Shown piece by piece: positions 1 to 13,347 of a stretch of 64,000 nt of DNA (positions are counted from its first letter, which is position 1; every line of letters begins with the position of its first letter). The notes beneath the pieces were generated by a model that was given only the letters and a program-made list of their open reading frames with translations, did not search any database and had not been told where the DNA came from. This DNA is from Corynebacterium nuruki S6-4 (GTDB lineage: Bacteria; Actinomycetota; Actinomycetes; Mycobacteriales; Mycobacteriaceae), in NCBI RefSeq assembly GCF_007970465.1, contig NZ_CP042429.1, positions 558,001 through 622,000 on the forward strand, read 5' to 3'. Made by a program: the position numbers and the translations under genes.

Positions 1-129
1 ACCGGCGGCACCAAGCCCGCCACCCTCGAGACCGGCGCCGAGATCCAGGTTCCGCTGTTCCTCGAGACCGGCAACGTCGTCAAGGTGGACACCCGCTCCG
101 GCGAGTACCTCTCCCGCGTCAACAACTAG
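1..129 (+). CDS. efp: Elongation factor P, C-terminal fragment
   Basis: The window opens inside this gene; the last 42 residues and a TAG stop are present. The visible part ([15 protein letters not shown], then [16 protein letters not shown]) is the typical C-terminal OB-fold end of EF-P. EF-P binds between the P and E sites of the ribosome and relieves stalling at polyproline. Only 19 bases separate it from nusB, so the two are probably co-transcribed, as in many actinobacteria. The start lies outside the window. Confidence 0.93.
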   Translation, partial: TGGTKPATLETGAEIQVPLFLETGNVVKVDTRSGEYLSRVNN

Positions 130-148
130 AGGACGCCGGACACCCGCA

Positions 149-769
149 ATGACAGACGAGAAGAAGAACCACCGCCGCCACGGCAGCCGGTACAAGGCGC
201 GCCGCCGTGCGGTGGACATGCTCTTCGAGGCGGAGTTCCGCGACATCGACCCCGTCGAGATCGTGACGGACCGCGTGGAGCTGTCCCGCGACCCGGCGAA
301 CCAGGTCAACCCGGTGCCGGAGTACACCGGAACCATCGTCCGGGGGGTCGCCACGGCCCTCGACGGGATCGATGACGCCATCGCACGTCACCTCAGCAGC
401 GAGTGGTCGCTCGACCGCCTGCCCGCGGTGGACCGTGCGGTGCTCCGGGTCTCGGCCTGGGAGATCCTCCACAACGACGATGTCCCGGTGAAGGTCGCGG
501 TCTCCGAGGGGATCGGCCTGGCGGGGGAGTACTCCCACGACAAGGCGCCGGGCTACGTCAACGCCGTGCTCGACGGCATCGCCCGCGACAAGGGAATCGC
601 CGACCGGGAGGCCGCCGACGCCGCAGCCGCCGCCGAGCAGGCCGCGGCCCGTGCCGAGGCCGACGCCCGGACCGAGGACCTCATCGAGGGCGTCCTCGGT
701 GACGTGGCCGGCGAGGCCGACCACAAGGCCACCGACAGCGCCGCCGACGAGGCCGCTCCGGAGGAGTGA
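149..769 (+). CDS. nusB: Transcription antitermination factor NusB
   Basis: NusB, with S10 (NusE), binds boxA RNA in rRNA operons and helps processive antitermination. Residues about 5-150 match the helical NusB fold: [22 protein letters not shown] at the start and [28 protein letters not shown] and [12 protein letters not shown] further in. At 206 aa it is longer than the usual 140-160 aa. The extra ~55 residues are an Ala/Asp/Glu-rich, probably disordered acidic tail. It follows efp by 19 bases and is followed by a strong stem-loop, so efp-nusB looks like the end of a transcript. The ATG start gives the conserved N-terminus. Confidence 0.93.
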   Translation: MTDEKKNHRRHGSRYKARRRAVDMLFEAEFRDIDPVEIVTDRVELSRDPANQVNPVPEYTGTIVRGVATALDGIDDAIARHLSSEWSLDRLPAVDRAVLRVSAWEILHNDDVPVKVAVSEGIGLAGEYSHDKAPGYVNAVLDGIARDKGIADREAADAAAAAEQAAARAEADARTEDLIEGVLGDVAGEADHKATDSAADEAAPEE

Positions 770-787
770 CCGGCTCCGGCCGGTACC

Positions 788-825
788 GCCCGCCCCACCA
801 GGTCGCAGGACCGGGTGGGGCGGGC
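788..825 (+). terminator. Stem-loop after nusB
   Basis: Perfect 12-base inverted repeat GCCCGCCCCACC (788-799) and GGTGGGGCGGGC (814-825) with a 14-base loop. No strong T-run follows, as is common in high-GC actinobacteria. The position, 18 bases after the nusB stop and before the pyr promoter, fits a terminator. Confidence 0.7.
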
Positions 826-877
826 ATCTGTATGCCGGTGTCACCGGGGGGACCACGGCCGCGGCCCACCCCCGTGC

Positions 878-883
878 TAATAT
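878..883 (+). promoter_or_regulatory. -10 element of the pyr operon promoter
   Basis: The hexamer TAATAT matches the sigma-A -10 consensus. A start site near 890 would give a leader of about 74 bases before pyrR. No convincing -35 box was recognised. Confidence 0.5.
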
Positions 884-930
884 CGTCGTCGGACAAGGAC
901 CGGTTCACCGCCGGTCCGGCCACCTTTAAC

Positions 931-958
931 GATCCGTCCAGAGAGGCGGGGAAGGAGG
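931..958 (+). promoter_or_regulatory. PyrR-binding-loop-like leader element and pyrR ribosome binding site
   Basis: The leader contains TCCAGAGAGG (937-946), the core of the PyrR RNA binding loop known from Bacillus and mycobacterial pyr leaders. CC/GG pairs flank the purine-rich loop. The Shine-Dalgarno GGAAGGAGG (950-958) follows directly, 5 bases before the pyrR ATG. In mycobacteria PyrR binding at such a site represses translation; the same mechanism is inferred here from the adjacency. There is no attenuator-like terminator between this loop and pyrR. Confidence 0.6.
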
Positions 959-963
959 TCACG

Positions 964-1542
964 ATGAGTACGGAGCATGCCGACGACAGCGCGGTGTCCC
1001 TCATGGACACCGACGACGTCGGACGCACGGTCGCCCGCATCGCGCACCAGATCATCGAGAAGACGGCGCTCGACGCGCCCGGCGCCGACCGGGTCGTCCT
1101 GCTGGGGATCCCGTCGGGGGGAGTGCCGCTGGCGGCGCGTCTCGCCGCGAAGATCGGGGAGTTCAGCGGAGTCTCCGTCTTCCACGGGGCCCTCGACATC
1201 ACGCTCTACCGGGACGATCTCGAGAAGACCCCGCACCGGGCACTGAAGCCCACCACCGTGCCGCGCGAGGGCATCGACGGCACCACCGTCATCCTCGTCG
1301 ACGACGTGCTCTACTCGGGCCGCACCATCCGTGCCGCCCTCGACGCACTGCGGGACATCGGCCGCGCCCACGTCACCCAGCTCGCCGTCCTCGTCGACCG
1401 GGGCCACCGCGAACTGCCGATCCGCGCCGACTACGTCGGCAAGAACATCCCGACCTCCACCACCGAAGACGTCGAGGTGACCCTCGCCGAGATCGACGGC
1501 GCGGACGGCGTCCGGCTGGTCCGGGAAGGAGACCACGCATGA
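964..1542 (+). CDS. pyrR: Bifunctional pyr regulatory protein / uracil phosphoribosyltransferase
   Basis: PyrR is a type I phosphoribosyltransferase homologue that binds pyr leader RNA when UMP/UTP is high. It often also has uracil phosphoribosyltransferase activity. The PRPP-binding signature [18 protein letters not shown] is intact near residue 100-120, and the protein has the usual ~190 residues. The ATG at 964 is chosen because it is preceded by GGAAGGAGG at 5 bases and gives the family's N-terminal length; the frame is open further upstream. Its stop overlaps the pyrB start (ATGA-type overlap), making it the first gene of the pyrimidine operon. Confidence 0.95.
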   Translation: MSTEHADDSAVSLMDTDDVGRTVARIAHQIIEKTALDAPGADRVVLLGIPSGGVPLAARLAAKIGEFSGVSVFHGALDITLYRDDLEKTPHRALKPTTVPREGIDGTTVILVDDVLYSGRTIRAALDALRDIGRAHVTQLAVLVDRGHRELPIRADYVGKNIPTSTTEDVEVTLAEIDGADGVRLVREGDHA

Positions 1543-2507
1543 AGCACCTGCTGAGCATCGGTGACCTCGACGCCACCGAGATCACCGGCCTGATGGACGA
1601 GGCCGACCGGTTCGCCGAGACGCTGCGCGACCGTGAGATCAAGAAGCTGCCCACCCTGCGGGGCCGCACCGTCTTCACCCTGTTCTACGAGAACTCGACC
1701 CGCACCCGCTCCAGCTTCGAGACCGCCGGCAAGTGGATGAGCGCGGACGTCATCAACATCTCCGCCTCCTCCTCGTCCGTGAAGAAGGGGGAGTCGCTCA
1801 AGGACACGGCCCTGACCCTGCGCGCGGTCGGCGCCGACGCGATCATCATGCGGCACCCCTCCTCCGGCGCGGCCCGCCAGGTCGCGAACTGGGTGGGGCA
1901 GGGGCCCGACGGCATCAGCGTCCTCAACGCCGGTGACGGTGCCCACGAGCACCCCACCCAGGCACTGCTGGACGCGGTCACCCTGCGCAACCGCCTCGGC
2001 GACCTCGCCGGTGCGAAGATCGTCATCGTCGGCGACATCCTGCATTCCCGGGTCGCCCGGTCGAACGCACTGCTGCTCACCGCCCTGGGCGCGCACGTCA
2101 CCTTCGTCGCCCCGCCGACGCTGCTGCCGGTCGGCATCGACCACTGGCTGAACCCGAACGGCGCCCCCGGCACGGTCACGACCGGCACCGACTTCGACGC
2201 GGCGCTCGACGGCGCGGACGCGGTGATGATGCTGCGGGTCCAGGCCGAACGCATGAACGGCGGCTTCTTCCCCTCGCACCGGGAGTACGCGGCACGCTAC
2301 GGCCTGTCCGAGGCGCGGGCCGGCCGGCTGCCGGAACACGCGGTGATCATGCACCCCGGCCCGATGCTGCGCGGCATGGAGATCAGCGACGCGGTGGCGG
2401 ACGCCCCCAACGCGGTGGTCCTCCAGCAGGTCAGTGCCGGGGTCCACGTCCGTATGGCGGCCCTGTTCACCCTGCTGGTCGGAGCGGAAGGAAGCGTCAC
2501 AGAATGA
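1539..2507 (+). CDS. pyrB: Aspartate carbamoyltransferase catalytic subunit
   Basis: Catalyses carbamoyl phosphate + L-aspartate to N-carbamoyl-L-aspartate, the committed step of UMP synthesis. The carbamoyl-phosphate binding motif [13 protein letters not shown] (about residues 50-62) and the [11 protein letters not shown] segment (about 135) are present. Length (322 aa) is normal for the catalytic chain. No pyrI regulatory subunit gene is seen, as usual in actinobacteria. It overlaps both pyrR and pyrC by 4 bases, suggesting translational coupling in the operon. Confidence 0.97.
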   Translation: MKHLLSIGDLDATEITGLMDEADRFAETLRDREIKKLPTLRGRTVFTLFYENSTRTRSSFETAGKWMSADVINISASSSSVKKGESLKDTALTLRAVGADAIIMRHPSSGAARQVANWVGQGPDGISVLNAGDGAHEHPTQALLDAVTLRNRLGDLAGAKIVIVGDILHSRVARSNALLLTALGAHVTFVAPPTLLPVGIDHWLNPNGAPGTVTTGTDFDAALDGADAVMMLRVQAERMNGGFFPSHREYAARYGLSEARAGRLPEHAVIMHPGPMLRGMEISDAVADAPNAVVLQQVSAGVHVRMAALFTLLVGAEGSVTE

Positions 2508-3868
2508 ACCAGGAGAACAACGTGAACGACTACCCGGTGACCGGGACGCTGCACGCCCCCGCCGAGGGTGAGGTGCTGCTGCGCGGCGTCCTGCTCTACG
2601 GCGACGGTGACCCCTCCGACGTGCTGGTGCGCGACGGTGTGATCGCGGAGATCGGCGCCGCCGGCACGCTGACCGCCGACGCGGCCGAGGTCCTCGACCT
2701 CGACGGCCAGGTGCTGCTGCCCGGCCTGGTGGACATGCACGTCCACCTGCGGGAACCGGGCCGGGAGGACACGGAGACCATCGCCTCCGGCTCGGCCGCG
2801 GCCGCCCGCGGCGGCTTCACCGCCGTGTTCACCATGGCGAACACCCAGCCGGTGACCGACAACCCCGCCGTCGCCGAGATGGTGTGGCTCAAGGGCCAGC
2901 AGACCAACCTGTGCGACGTCCACCCGGTCGGCTCGATCAGCGCGGGCCTCAAGGGTGCCGAGCTCACCGAGTTCGGCATGATGGCGGCGTCCGAGGCGAA
3001 GGTCCGGATGTTCTCCGACGACGGGAAATGCGTCGCCGACCCGCGGCTGATGCGCCGCGCCGTCGAGTACTCGAAGGGGCTCGACGTCCTCCTCGCGCAG
3101 CACTGCGAGGAACCGCGCCTCACCGAGGGCGCCGTCGCCCACGAGGGCGAGGTCGCCGCCCGCCTCGGACTGCGCGGCTGGCCGCGGGTCGCCGAGGAAT
3201 CCATCGTGATCCGGGACGCCCTGCTCGCCCGCGACTACGGCGGCCGGGTGCACATCTGCCACGCCTCCACCGAGGGGACCGTGGAACTGCTGCGCTGGGC
3301 GAAGGACCACGACATCCCGCTGACCGCGGAGGTCACCCCGCACCACCTCGTCCTCACCGACGGGAAGCTGGAGAGCTACGACGGGAACTTCCGCGTCAAC
3401 CCGCCGCTGCGGGAGGAGCGGGACACCCTCGCCCTGCGCGCGGCACTGCTCGACGGCACCATCGACTGCGTGGCCACCGACCACGCCCCGCACGGCTCCG
3501 AGGAGAAGTGCTGCGAGTTCGACCACGCCCGCCCGGGCATGCTCGGCCTGGAGACGTCGCTGGCGCTGGTCGCCCGCACGTTCGCCGGTGCCGACGGCAC
3601 GGTGGACTGGCGCTTCGTCGCGAAGGTCATGTCGGAGCGACCGGCGCAGATCACGAAGCTGCCGGGGCACGGCCGTCCGCTGGCGGTCGGCGAACCGGCG
3701 AACCTGTGTGTGGTGGACACCCGCCGCACCTGGACCGCCCACGGCGCGGACCTGGCATCGAAGGCCTCCAACACCCCGTACGAGGGTGAGGAGATGCCGG
3801 TGAAGGTCTCCACCACGCTGCTGCGCGGCAGGGTCACCTGCCGCGACGGCGAGGCGGTGACGGAGTAA
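2504..3868 (+). CDS. pyrC: Dihydroorotase
   Basis: Cyclises N-carbamoyl-aspartate to dihydroorotate. This is a class I dihydroorotase of the amidohydrolase superfamily: metal-binding [10 protein letters not shown] near residue 78, later metal His residues in QHCEE and VHICHAS, and the catalytic Asp in ATDHAPHG near residue 325. The ATG at 2504 overlaps the pyrB stop. A GTG six codons later (2522) is a possible alternative start. 454 aa is slightly long because of an N-terminal extension before the TIM barrel. Confidence 0.96.
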   Translation: MNQENNVNDYPVTGTLHAPAEGEVLLRGVLLYGDGDPSDVLVRDGVIAEIGAAGTLTADAAEVLDLDGQVLLPGLVDMHVHLREPGREDTETIASGSAAAARGGFTAVFTMANTQPVTDNPAVAEMVWLKGQQTNLCDVHPVGSISAGLKGAELTEFGMMAASEAKVRMFSDDGKCVADPRLMRRAVEYSKGLDVLLAQHCEEPRLTEGAVAHEGEVAARLGLRGWPRVAEESIVIRDALLARDYGGRVHICHASTEGTVELLRWAKDHDIPLTAEVTPHHLVLTDGKLESYDGNFRVNPPLREERDTLALRAALLDGTIDCVATDHAPHGSEEKCCEFDHARPGMLGLETSLALVARTFAGADGTVDWRFVAKVMSERPAQITKLPGHGRPLAVGEPANLCVVDTRRTWTAHGADLASKASNTPYEGEEMPVKVSTTLLRGRVTCRDGEAVTE

Positions 3869-5062
3869 ATGACGACTACGAGAGAGAAGAGCACTTCCGT
3901 GAGTTCCACCCGAACCACCGACCGGATCCCTGCGGCACTCGTCCTCGGCGACGGACGTGTGTTCCGTGGCCGGGCGTTCGGTGCGACCGGCACCACCCTG
4001 GGCGAGGCCGTGTTCAGCACGGCGATGACCGGCTACCAGGAGACGATGACCGACCCGTCCTACGACCGTCAGATCGTCGTCGCCACCGCCCCGCAGATCG
4101 GCAACACCGGCTGGAACGACGAGGACGGCGAGTCCCGCGGCGACCGCATCTGGGTCGCCGGCCTGGTCATCCGCGACCTGTCCCGCACGGTCTCCAACTG
4201 GCGCGCCGCCCGGTCGCTGCCGGAGGAGATGGCGTCCCAGGGCGTCATCGGCATCCAGGGTGTGGACACCCGCGCCATCGTCCGCCACCTGCGCGACAAG
4301 GGGTCGGTCAAGGCCGGCATCTTCTCCGGGGACGCCGCCGACCGCCCGGTCGACGACCTCGTCGCCGAGGTCAACGGCCAGGCCGACATGAAGGGCGCCG
4401 ACCTCGCCGCCAACGTCTCCACCGACGAGACCTACATCGTCGAGCCCTCCGGTGAGTTCGCCGGGAAGGACCCCCGGTTCACCGTGCTGGCCTACGACAT
4501 GGGCATCAAGACCAACACGCCCCGCAACTTCGCCGCCCGCGGCATCCGCACCGTCGTCGTGCCCGCCGGCTCGCCGGTCACCCCGCTGCTCGAGCAGTAC
4601 AAGCCGGACGGTGTCTTCGTCTCCAACGGCCCCGGCGACCCCGCCACCGCCGACGACATGGTCGAGCAGGTCCGCACCGTGCTGGGGAAGAAGATCCCCT
4701 TCTTCGGCATCTGCTTCGGCAACCAGATCCTCGGCCGCGCGCTCGGCATGGAGACCTACAAGCTGAAGTTCGGCCACCGCGGCATCAACGTGCCGGTCAT
4801 CAACCACCTCACCGGGGTCATCGACATCACGGCCCAGAACCACGGCTTCGCTCTGCGGGGACGCGCCGGTGAGCCGTTCGAGACCGACTTCGGCACCGCC
4901 CAGGTCACCCACACCTGCCTCAACGACGACTGTGTGGAAGGTGTCGCCCTCGACGACGGCATGGCCTTCTCCGTCCAGTACCACCCGGAGGCCGCCGCCG
5001 GCCCCCATGACGCCAACCCGCTGTTCGACCAGTTCATCGAGCTGATGGAGGGAAACAACTAA
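3869..5062 (+). CDS. carA: Carbamoyl-phosphate synthase small (glutaminase) subunit
   Basis: Hydrolyses glutamine and passes ammonia to CarB for carbamoyl phosphate, used for both pyrimidines and arginine. An N-terminal small-subunit domain (LGEAVFSTAMTGYQETMTDPSY) is followed by a class I glutamine amidotransferase with nucleophile FFGICFGNQILG (about residue 275) and VQYHPEAAAGPHD carrying the His/Glu. The ATG begins directly after the pyrC stop. A GTG at 3899 would give a shorter N-terminus and cannot be excluded. Length 397 aa is normal. Confidence 0.96.
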   Translation: MTTTREKSTSVSSTRTTDRIPAALVLGDGRVFRGRAFGATGTTLGEAVFSTAMTGYQETMTDPSYDRQIVVATAPQIGNTGWNDEDGESRGDRIWVAGLVIRDLSRTVSNWRAARSLPEEMASQGVIGIQGVDTRAIVRHLRDKGSVKAGIFSGDAADRPVDDLVAEVNGQADMKGADLAANVSTDETYIVEPSGEFAGKDPRFTVLAYDMGIKTNTPRNFAARGIRTVVVPAGSPVTPLLEQYKPDGVFVSNGPGDPATADDMVEQVRTVLGKKIPFFGICFGNQILGRALGMETYKLKFGHRGINVPVINHLTGVIDITAQNHGFALRGRAGEPFETDFGTAQVTHTCLNDDCVEGVALDDGMAFSVQYHPEAAAGPHDANPLFDQFIELMEGNN

Positions 5063-8393
<3,331 letters not shown>

Positions 8394-8407
<14 letters not shown>

Positions 8408-9248
8408 TCCGGGCACCTTCGGTGACCGCTTCCTCGCGCGCTCGGCCCGCTACGGGCGGCTGTGTGTGGGGATGGACCCGCACGCGGGCATCCTCGCCGA
8501 CTGGGGCCTGACCGTCGACGTCGCGGGACTGCGCGAGTTCTCGCGGATCTGTGTCGAGGCGTTCCGGGAGACCGCCTGCGTCGTGAAGCCGCAGGTCGCG
8601 TTCTACGAGGCCTTCGGGTCGGCGGGGTTCGCGGTCCTGGAGGAGTCGATCGCGGCGCTGCGTGCCGCGGGCGTGCTCGTCATCGCGGACGCCAAGCGCG
8701 GTGACATCGGGTCGACGATGGCCGGTTACGCCCGCGCCTGGCTCGACGACGGTTCCCCGCTGTGCGCGGACGCCGTGACGGTGTCCCCGTACCTGGGCCT
8801 GTCCTCGCTGGACCCGGTGGTGGAGCTCGGGGAGCGGACCGGTCGGGGCGTCATCGCCCTGGCCGCCACCTCGAACCCGTCGGGGCCGCAGTTCCAGACC
8901 CTCGACGCCGGTACCGGCGTGAGCGTGGCGCAGACCGTCGTGGACTGGGCGGCCGCGGGTAACGCGGCCCGGGTCGCCGCCGGTGGCGCCGGGAATCTCG
9001 GTGTCGTGGTCGGCGCGACGGTCGTCGATCCGCCCCGGCTGGACGCAGTCGGCGGCATGGTGCTCATGCCCGGTGTCGGCGCCCAGGGCGCGACCGGGGC
9101 GGACGCCGACCGGATCGCCGGCGCGGCGGCCCGCCATGCCTGCCCCAACATGTCGCGGTCGGTGCTCGCGGCAGGTCCGGATGTGGGGTCGCTGGCGGCC
9201 GCCGTCCGGGCGTCCGGCGCGGAGTTCCCGCAGGTGGCCGGGGCGTAG
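8394..9248 (+). CDS. pyrF: Orotidine 5'-phosphate decarboxylase
   Basis: Decarboxylates OMP to UMP, the last step of the pathway. It is the longer type 2 family common in actinobacteria (284 aa): [10 protein letters not shown] at the start, catalytic [11 protein letters not shown] near residue 100, and a C-terminal [21 protein letters not shown] phosphate-binding segment. The ATG lies within the end of carB, so translation is probably coupled. It closes the pyr operon; pyrD is not in this window. Confidence 0.96.
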
Positions 9249-9262
9249 GACCCGCCCCGGTA

Positions 9263-9405
9263 TTCGACAACCGCAGGTGGTGGCGCTACACTTGCCTCCG
9301 TTGTTTCTCGGTGGGACCGGCGGAAACGCCGGAATCTCCGGGAGCGAAGCAGTACTGTGCGGTAACGTACATCCCAATATTCGACGACTACATACGGAGG
9401 AACCC
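9263..9405 (+). promoter_or_regulatory. mihF promoter and leader
   Basis: A -35-like TTCGAC (9263-9268) lies 18 bases before a -10 TACACT (9287-9292), predicting a leader of about 105 bases. The leader contains a perfect hairpin CCGGCG-GAAA-CGCCGG (9317-9332) capped by a GNRA tetraloop. The ribosome binding site ACGGAGGA ends about 5 bases before the GTG at 9406. The role of the hairpin is unknown. Confidence 0.5.
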
Positions 9406-9726
9406 GTGGCCCTTCCCCAGCTGACCCCGGAGCAGCGTGCAGAAGCCCTCAAGAAGGCTGCCGAGGCCCGCAAGGCCCGTGCCGAGCTCAAGGACAAGCT
9501 GAAGCGTGGCGGTACCGACCTCAAGCAGGTCCTGGCCGACGCTGACAGTGATCCGATCATCGGCAAGATGAAGGTCTCCGCCCTCCTCGAGGCTCTGCCG
9601 AAGGTCGGCAAGGTCAAGGCCCAGGAGATCATGACTGAGCTGGAGATCGCCCCGACCCGTCGTCTGCGTGGTCTCGGCGACCGCCAGCGTCGTGCCCTGC
9701 TGGAGCGTTTCGGTTACGAGGCGTAG
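9406..9726 (+). CDS. mihF: Mycobacterial-type integration host factor
   Basis: A small basic nucleoid-associated protein of the actinobacterial mIHF family, unrelated to enterobacterial IHF. It bends and compacts DNA and supports phage integration and global transcription. Visible features are a long N-terminal helix rich in Ala/Lys/Arg, then a helix-two-turn-helix region ([21 protein letters not shown]) and [19 protein letters not shown] at the C-terminus. The GTG at 9406 is chosen from the SD sequence and the conserved [12 protein letters not shown] start (106 aa). The position just before gmk-rpoZ is conserved in actinobacteria. Confidence 0.93.
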   Translation: MALPQLTPEQRAEALKKAAEARKARAELKDKLKRGGTDLKQVLADADSDPIIGKMKVSALLEALPKVGKVKAQEIMTELEIAPTRRLRGLGDRQRRALLERFGYEA

Positions 9727-9731
9727 TTCTG

Positions 9732-10325
9732 GTGGCAACGGATGCCAGCACGACCGGAACCGGGGAGGGGACGCCCCGTCTCGTCGTCCTCGCCGGTCCG
9801 TCCGCCGTCGGGAAGTCGACGGTCGTCCAGGGACTGAAGGACTCGGTCCCTGACCTGTTCTTCAGCGTCTCGATGACCACCCGGGACCCCCGTCCCGGTG
9901 AGGTCGACGGCCGTGACTACCATTACGTGTCAGAGGCCGAATTCCGGCAGGCCATCGACGACGGTCAGATGCTCGAATGGGCCGAGATCCACGGTGGGCT
10001 CCAGCTGTCGGGGACGCCCCGGCAGCCCGTCGAGAACGCTCTCGCCGCCGGACGCCCGGTCCTGGTCGAGGTCGACCTCGCGGGTGCCCGCAACGTCAAG
10101 CAGTTGCTGCCGCAGGCGGTGACCGTCTTCCTCGCCCCGCCGACCTGGGAGGATCTCGTCTCCCGGCTCACCGGCCGTGGGACCGAGAGTGACGAGGTCA
10201 TCCGGCGTCGGTTGGAGACCGCCCACGAGGAGCTCGCCAGCAAGGACGAGTTCGACCGGGTCGTCGTCAACCGGGACGTGGACACGGCGGTCGGTGAGAT
10301 CGCCGATATCCTGCTCGGCCGGTAG
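9732..10325 (+). CDS. gmk: Guanylate kinase
   Basis: Phosphorylates GMP to GDP with ATP. The P-loop GPSAVGKST is near residue 20, followed by the GMP-binding segment ([23 protein letters not shown]) and a lid region with Arg residues ([17 protein letters not shown]). Length 197 aa is typical. The GTG start lies 5 bases after the mihF stop, so both are likely on one mRNA. Confidence 0.96.
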   Translation: MATDASTTGTGEGTPRLVVLAGPSAVGKSTVVQGLKDSVPDLFFSVSMTTRDPRPGEVDGRDYHYVSEAEFRQAIDDGQMLEWAEIHGGLQLSGTPRQPVENALAAGRPVLVEVDLAGARNVKQLLPQAVTVFLAPPTWEDLVSRLTGRGTESDEVIRRRLETAHEELASKDEFDRVVVNRDVDTAVGEIADILLGR

Positions 10326-10361
10326 TACGAACATTCCCCTTCGATTTACAGAGGTGCACCA

Positions 10362-10661
10362 GTGGACACCCAGTCCGACCAGGACGTCATCGACGTCAAC
10401 GACAACTCGCGGGTCTTCGACCAGCCGATCGGCATCACCAACCCGCCCATCGACGACCTCCTCACGAAGGTCTCGTCGAAGTATGCTCTGGTGATCTTCG
10501 CCGCGAAGCGGGCCCGCCAGATCAACAACTACTTCCAGAACGTGGGCGAGGGCGTCTTCGAGTTCGTCGGCCCCCTGGTGACCCCGGAGCCGAAGGAGAA
10601 GCCGCTGTCGATCGCCCTGCGCGAGATCGACGCCGACCTCCTGGAGCACACCGAGGGCTAG
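10362..10661 (+). CDS. rpoZ: DNA-directed RNA polymerase omega subunit
   Basis: Small subunit that assists beta-prime folding and RNA polymerase assembly. Conserved [29 protein letters not shown] in the first half is the omega core; the C-terminal segment ([16 protein letters not shown]) is the actinobacterial type. It starts at a GTG after an AGAGGTG-like SD and follows gmk by 36 bases. A strong terminator closes the unit after it. Confidence 0.95.
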   Translation: MDTQSDQDVIDVNDNSRVFDQPIGITNPPIDDLLTKVSSKYALVIFAAKRARQINNYFQNVGEGVFEFVGPLVTPEPKEKPLSIALREIDADLLEHTEG

Positions 10662-10678
10662 TCACCCCGGCGCACGTC

Positions 10679-10729
10679 ACGACCGCCCAGGGGTGGTTCT
10701 GCTGGTCAGAACCGCCCCTGGGCGGTCGT
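10679..10729 (+). terminator. Strong terminator after rpoZ
   Basis: Inverted repeat of 22 bases per arm (10679-10700 and 10708-10729), pairing along its whole length with one G-T wobble and a 7-base loop. It lies 17 bases after the rpoZ stop and ends about 20 bases before the coaBC -10. No long T-run follows. Confidence 0.85.
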
Positions 10730-10750
10730 CGTGTCCGTGCCCCGCTCGGC

Positions 10751-10756
10751 TAGGAT
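10751..10756 (+). promoter_or_regulatory. -10 element for a leaderless coaBC mRNA
   Basis: TAGGAT lies 8 bases before the coaBC GTG, so transcription should start at or next to the start codon. No SD sequence fits in between. Confidence 0.5.
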
Positions 10757-10764
10757 GGTCCACC

Positions 10765-12030
10765 GTGAATGACGTGAGCGAAAGCCTGAAGATCCTCGTC
10801 GGCGTCGGCGGGGGTATCGCCGCCTACAAGGCGTGTGCCCTCATCCGGAGTTTCACGAAGGCCGGGCATGACGTCCACGTCATCCCGACCCCCTCGGCCC
10901 TGCAGTTCGTCGGTACCGCGACGTTCGAGGCCCTGTCGGGCAACCCGGTCTCCACCACGGTCTTCGACGCGGTCGACGAGGTGCAGCACGTCCGGCTGGG
11001 GCAGGAGGCCGATCTCGTGGTGATCGCCCCGGCCACCGCCGACCTCATGGCCCGGCTGGCCCAGGGGCGGGCCGATGACCTGCTCACCGCCAGTTGTCTC
11101 GTGGCGACCTGTCCGGTGGTGCTGGCCCCGGCGATGCACACCGAGATGTGGCAGAACCCGGCGACGCGGGCGAACGTGGAGACCCTGCGCGGCCGCGGCA
11201 CCGTCGTACTGGAACCGGCCTCCGGACGCCTCACCGGTCCCGACTCGGGCCCGGGCCGGCTGCCGGAGCCGGAGCACATCGCGTCGCTGGCGCTGGCGGC
11301 GGTGGACCGGTTCGGGATCTTCCGCCGCTCGTTGGCGGGCCGTCGCATCCTCGTCACCGCCGGCGGCACCCATGAGCAGCTCGACCCGGTGCGCTTCCTC
11401 GGCAACGCCTCCTCGGGCCGGCAGGGGTACGCGCTGGCGGACATCGCCACCCAGCGCGGCGCCCAGGTGGAGCTGGTCGCCGCGCACACCGTCGAGCTGC
11501 CCACCCCGTCGGGGGCGACTGTCACCCGGGTCAGCACCGCCCTGGAGCTGCAGGAGGCGGTGGCGGCCCTCGCTCCGTCGGTGGATGCCGTGGTCATGGC
11601 CGCCGCCGTCGCGGACGTCCGGCCGGCCTCGAAGGCCGCCGCGAAGATGAAGAAGGGCGGTTCCGACGACCTGTCGACGCTGGCGCTGACGGAGAACCCG
11701 GACATCCTGCGCGGGCTCGTCGAGGCCCGCCGCACCGGTGATCTGCCGGAGGACCTGCTCATCGCCGGCTTCGCGGCGGAGACCGGGGACGCCGACCACA
11801 CCCCGCTGGACCTTGCCCGGGCGAAGCTGCGGCGCAAGGGCTGTGACCTGCTGATGTGCAACCAGGTGGGGGAAGGGGTGGTGTTCGGGCAGCCGGACAG
11901 TGCAGGATGGCTCCTGGTACCCGGCGACCAGGCGGGCCATGAGGAGGTCCGGGAGGTCCCGGCATCCTCGAAGCTCGTCGTCGCCTCGCACATCCTCGAC
12001 GCGCTCGAGGAGCTTTTCCCGGCGTCCTGA
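10765..12030 (+). CDS. coaBC: Bifunctional phosphopantothenoylcysteine decarboxylase / phosphopantothenate-cysteine ligase
   Basis: Carries out two steps of coenzyme A synthesis: CTP-dependent joining of 4'-phosphopantothenate with cysteine (CoaB), then FMN-dependent decarboxylation (CoaC). The N-terminal flavoprotein domain shows [12 protein letters not shown] and the PAMHTEMW motif (usually PxMNxxMW). The C-terminal CoaB domain starts at [33 protein letters not shown], near residue 190. The GTG at 10765 gives the conserved start and sits 8 bases after a -10 hexamer; the frame is open upstream through the terminator, which argues against a longer protein. Confidence 0.95.
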   Translation: MNDVSESLKILVGVGGGIAAYKACALIRSFTKAGHDVHVIPTPSALQFVGTATFEALSGNPVSTTVFDAVDEVQHVRLGQEADLVVIAPATADLMARLAQGRADDLLTASCLVATCPVVLAPAMHTEMWQNPATRANVETLRGRGTVVLEPASGRLTGPDSGPGRLPEPEHIASLALAAVDRFGIFRRSLAGRRILVTAGGTHEQLDPVRFLGNASSGRQGYALADIATQRGAQVELVAAHTVELPTPSGATVTRVSTALELQEAVAALAPSVDAVVMAAAVADVRPASKAAAKMKKGGSDDLSTLALTENPDILRGLVEARRTGDLPEDLLIAGFAAETGDADHTPLDLARAKLRRKGCDLLMCNQVGEGVVFGQPDSAGWLLVPGDQAGHEEVREVPASSKLVVASHILDALEELFPAS

Positions 12031-12065
12031 GGACCCCGGCGCCCCCATTGGCAGACCGCTTGGTC

Positions 12066-12071
12066 TAATAT
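12066..12071 (+). promoter_or_regulatory. -10 element of the metK promoter
   Basis: TAATAT, followed by a leader of about 40 bases ending in a CAGGAAG ribosome binding site (12098-12104). The leader is too short for a SAM riboswitch. Confidence 0.5.
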
Positions 12072-12115
12072 GGTGCAGTCTATCCGATCCACCCCGACAG
12101 GAAGTGACCACGACA

Positions 12116-13345
<1,230 letters not shown>

Positions 13346-13347
13346 CG

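Noticed and set aside
12031..12115. SAM riboswitch before metK
   Set aside because: The gap is 85 bases and the predicted leader about 40 bases, with none of the conserved helices of SAM riboswitches.
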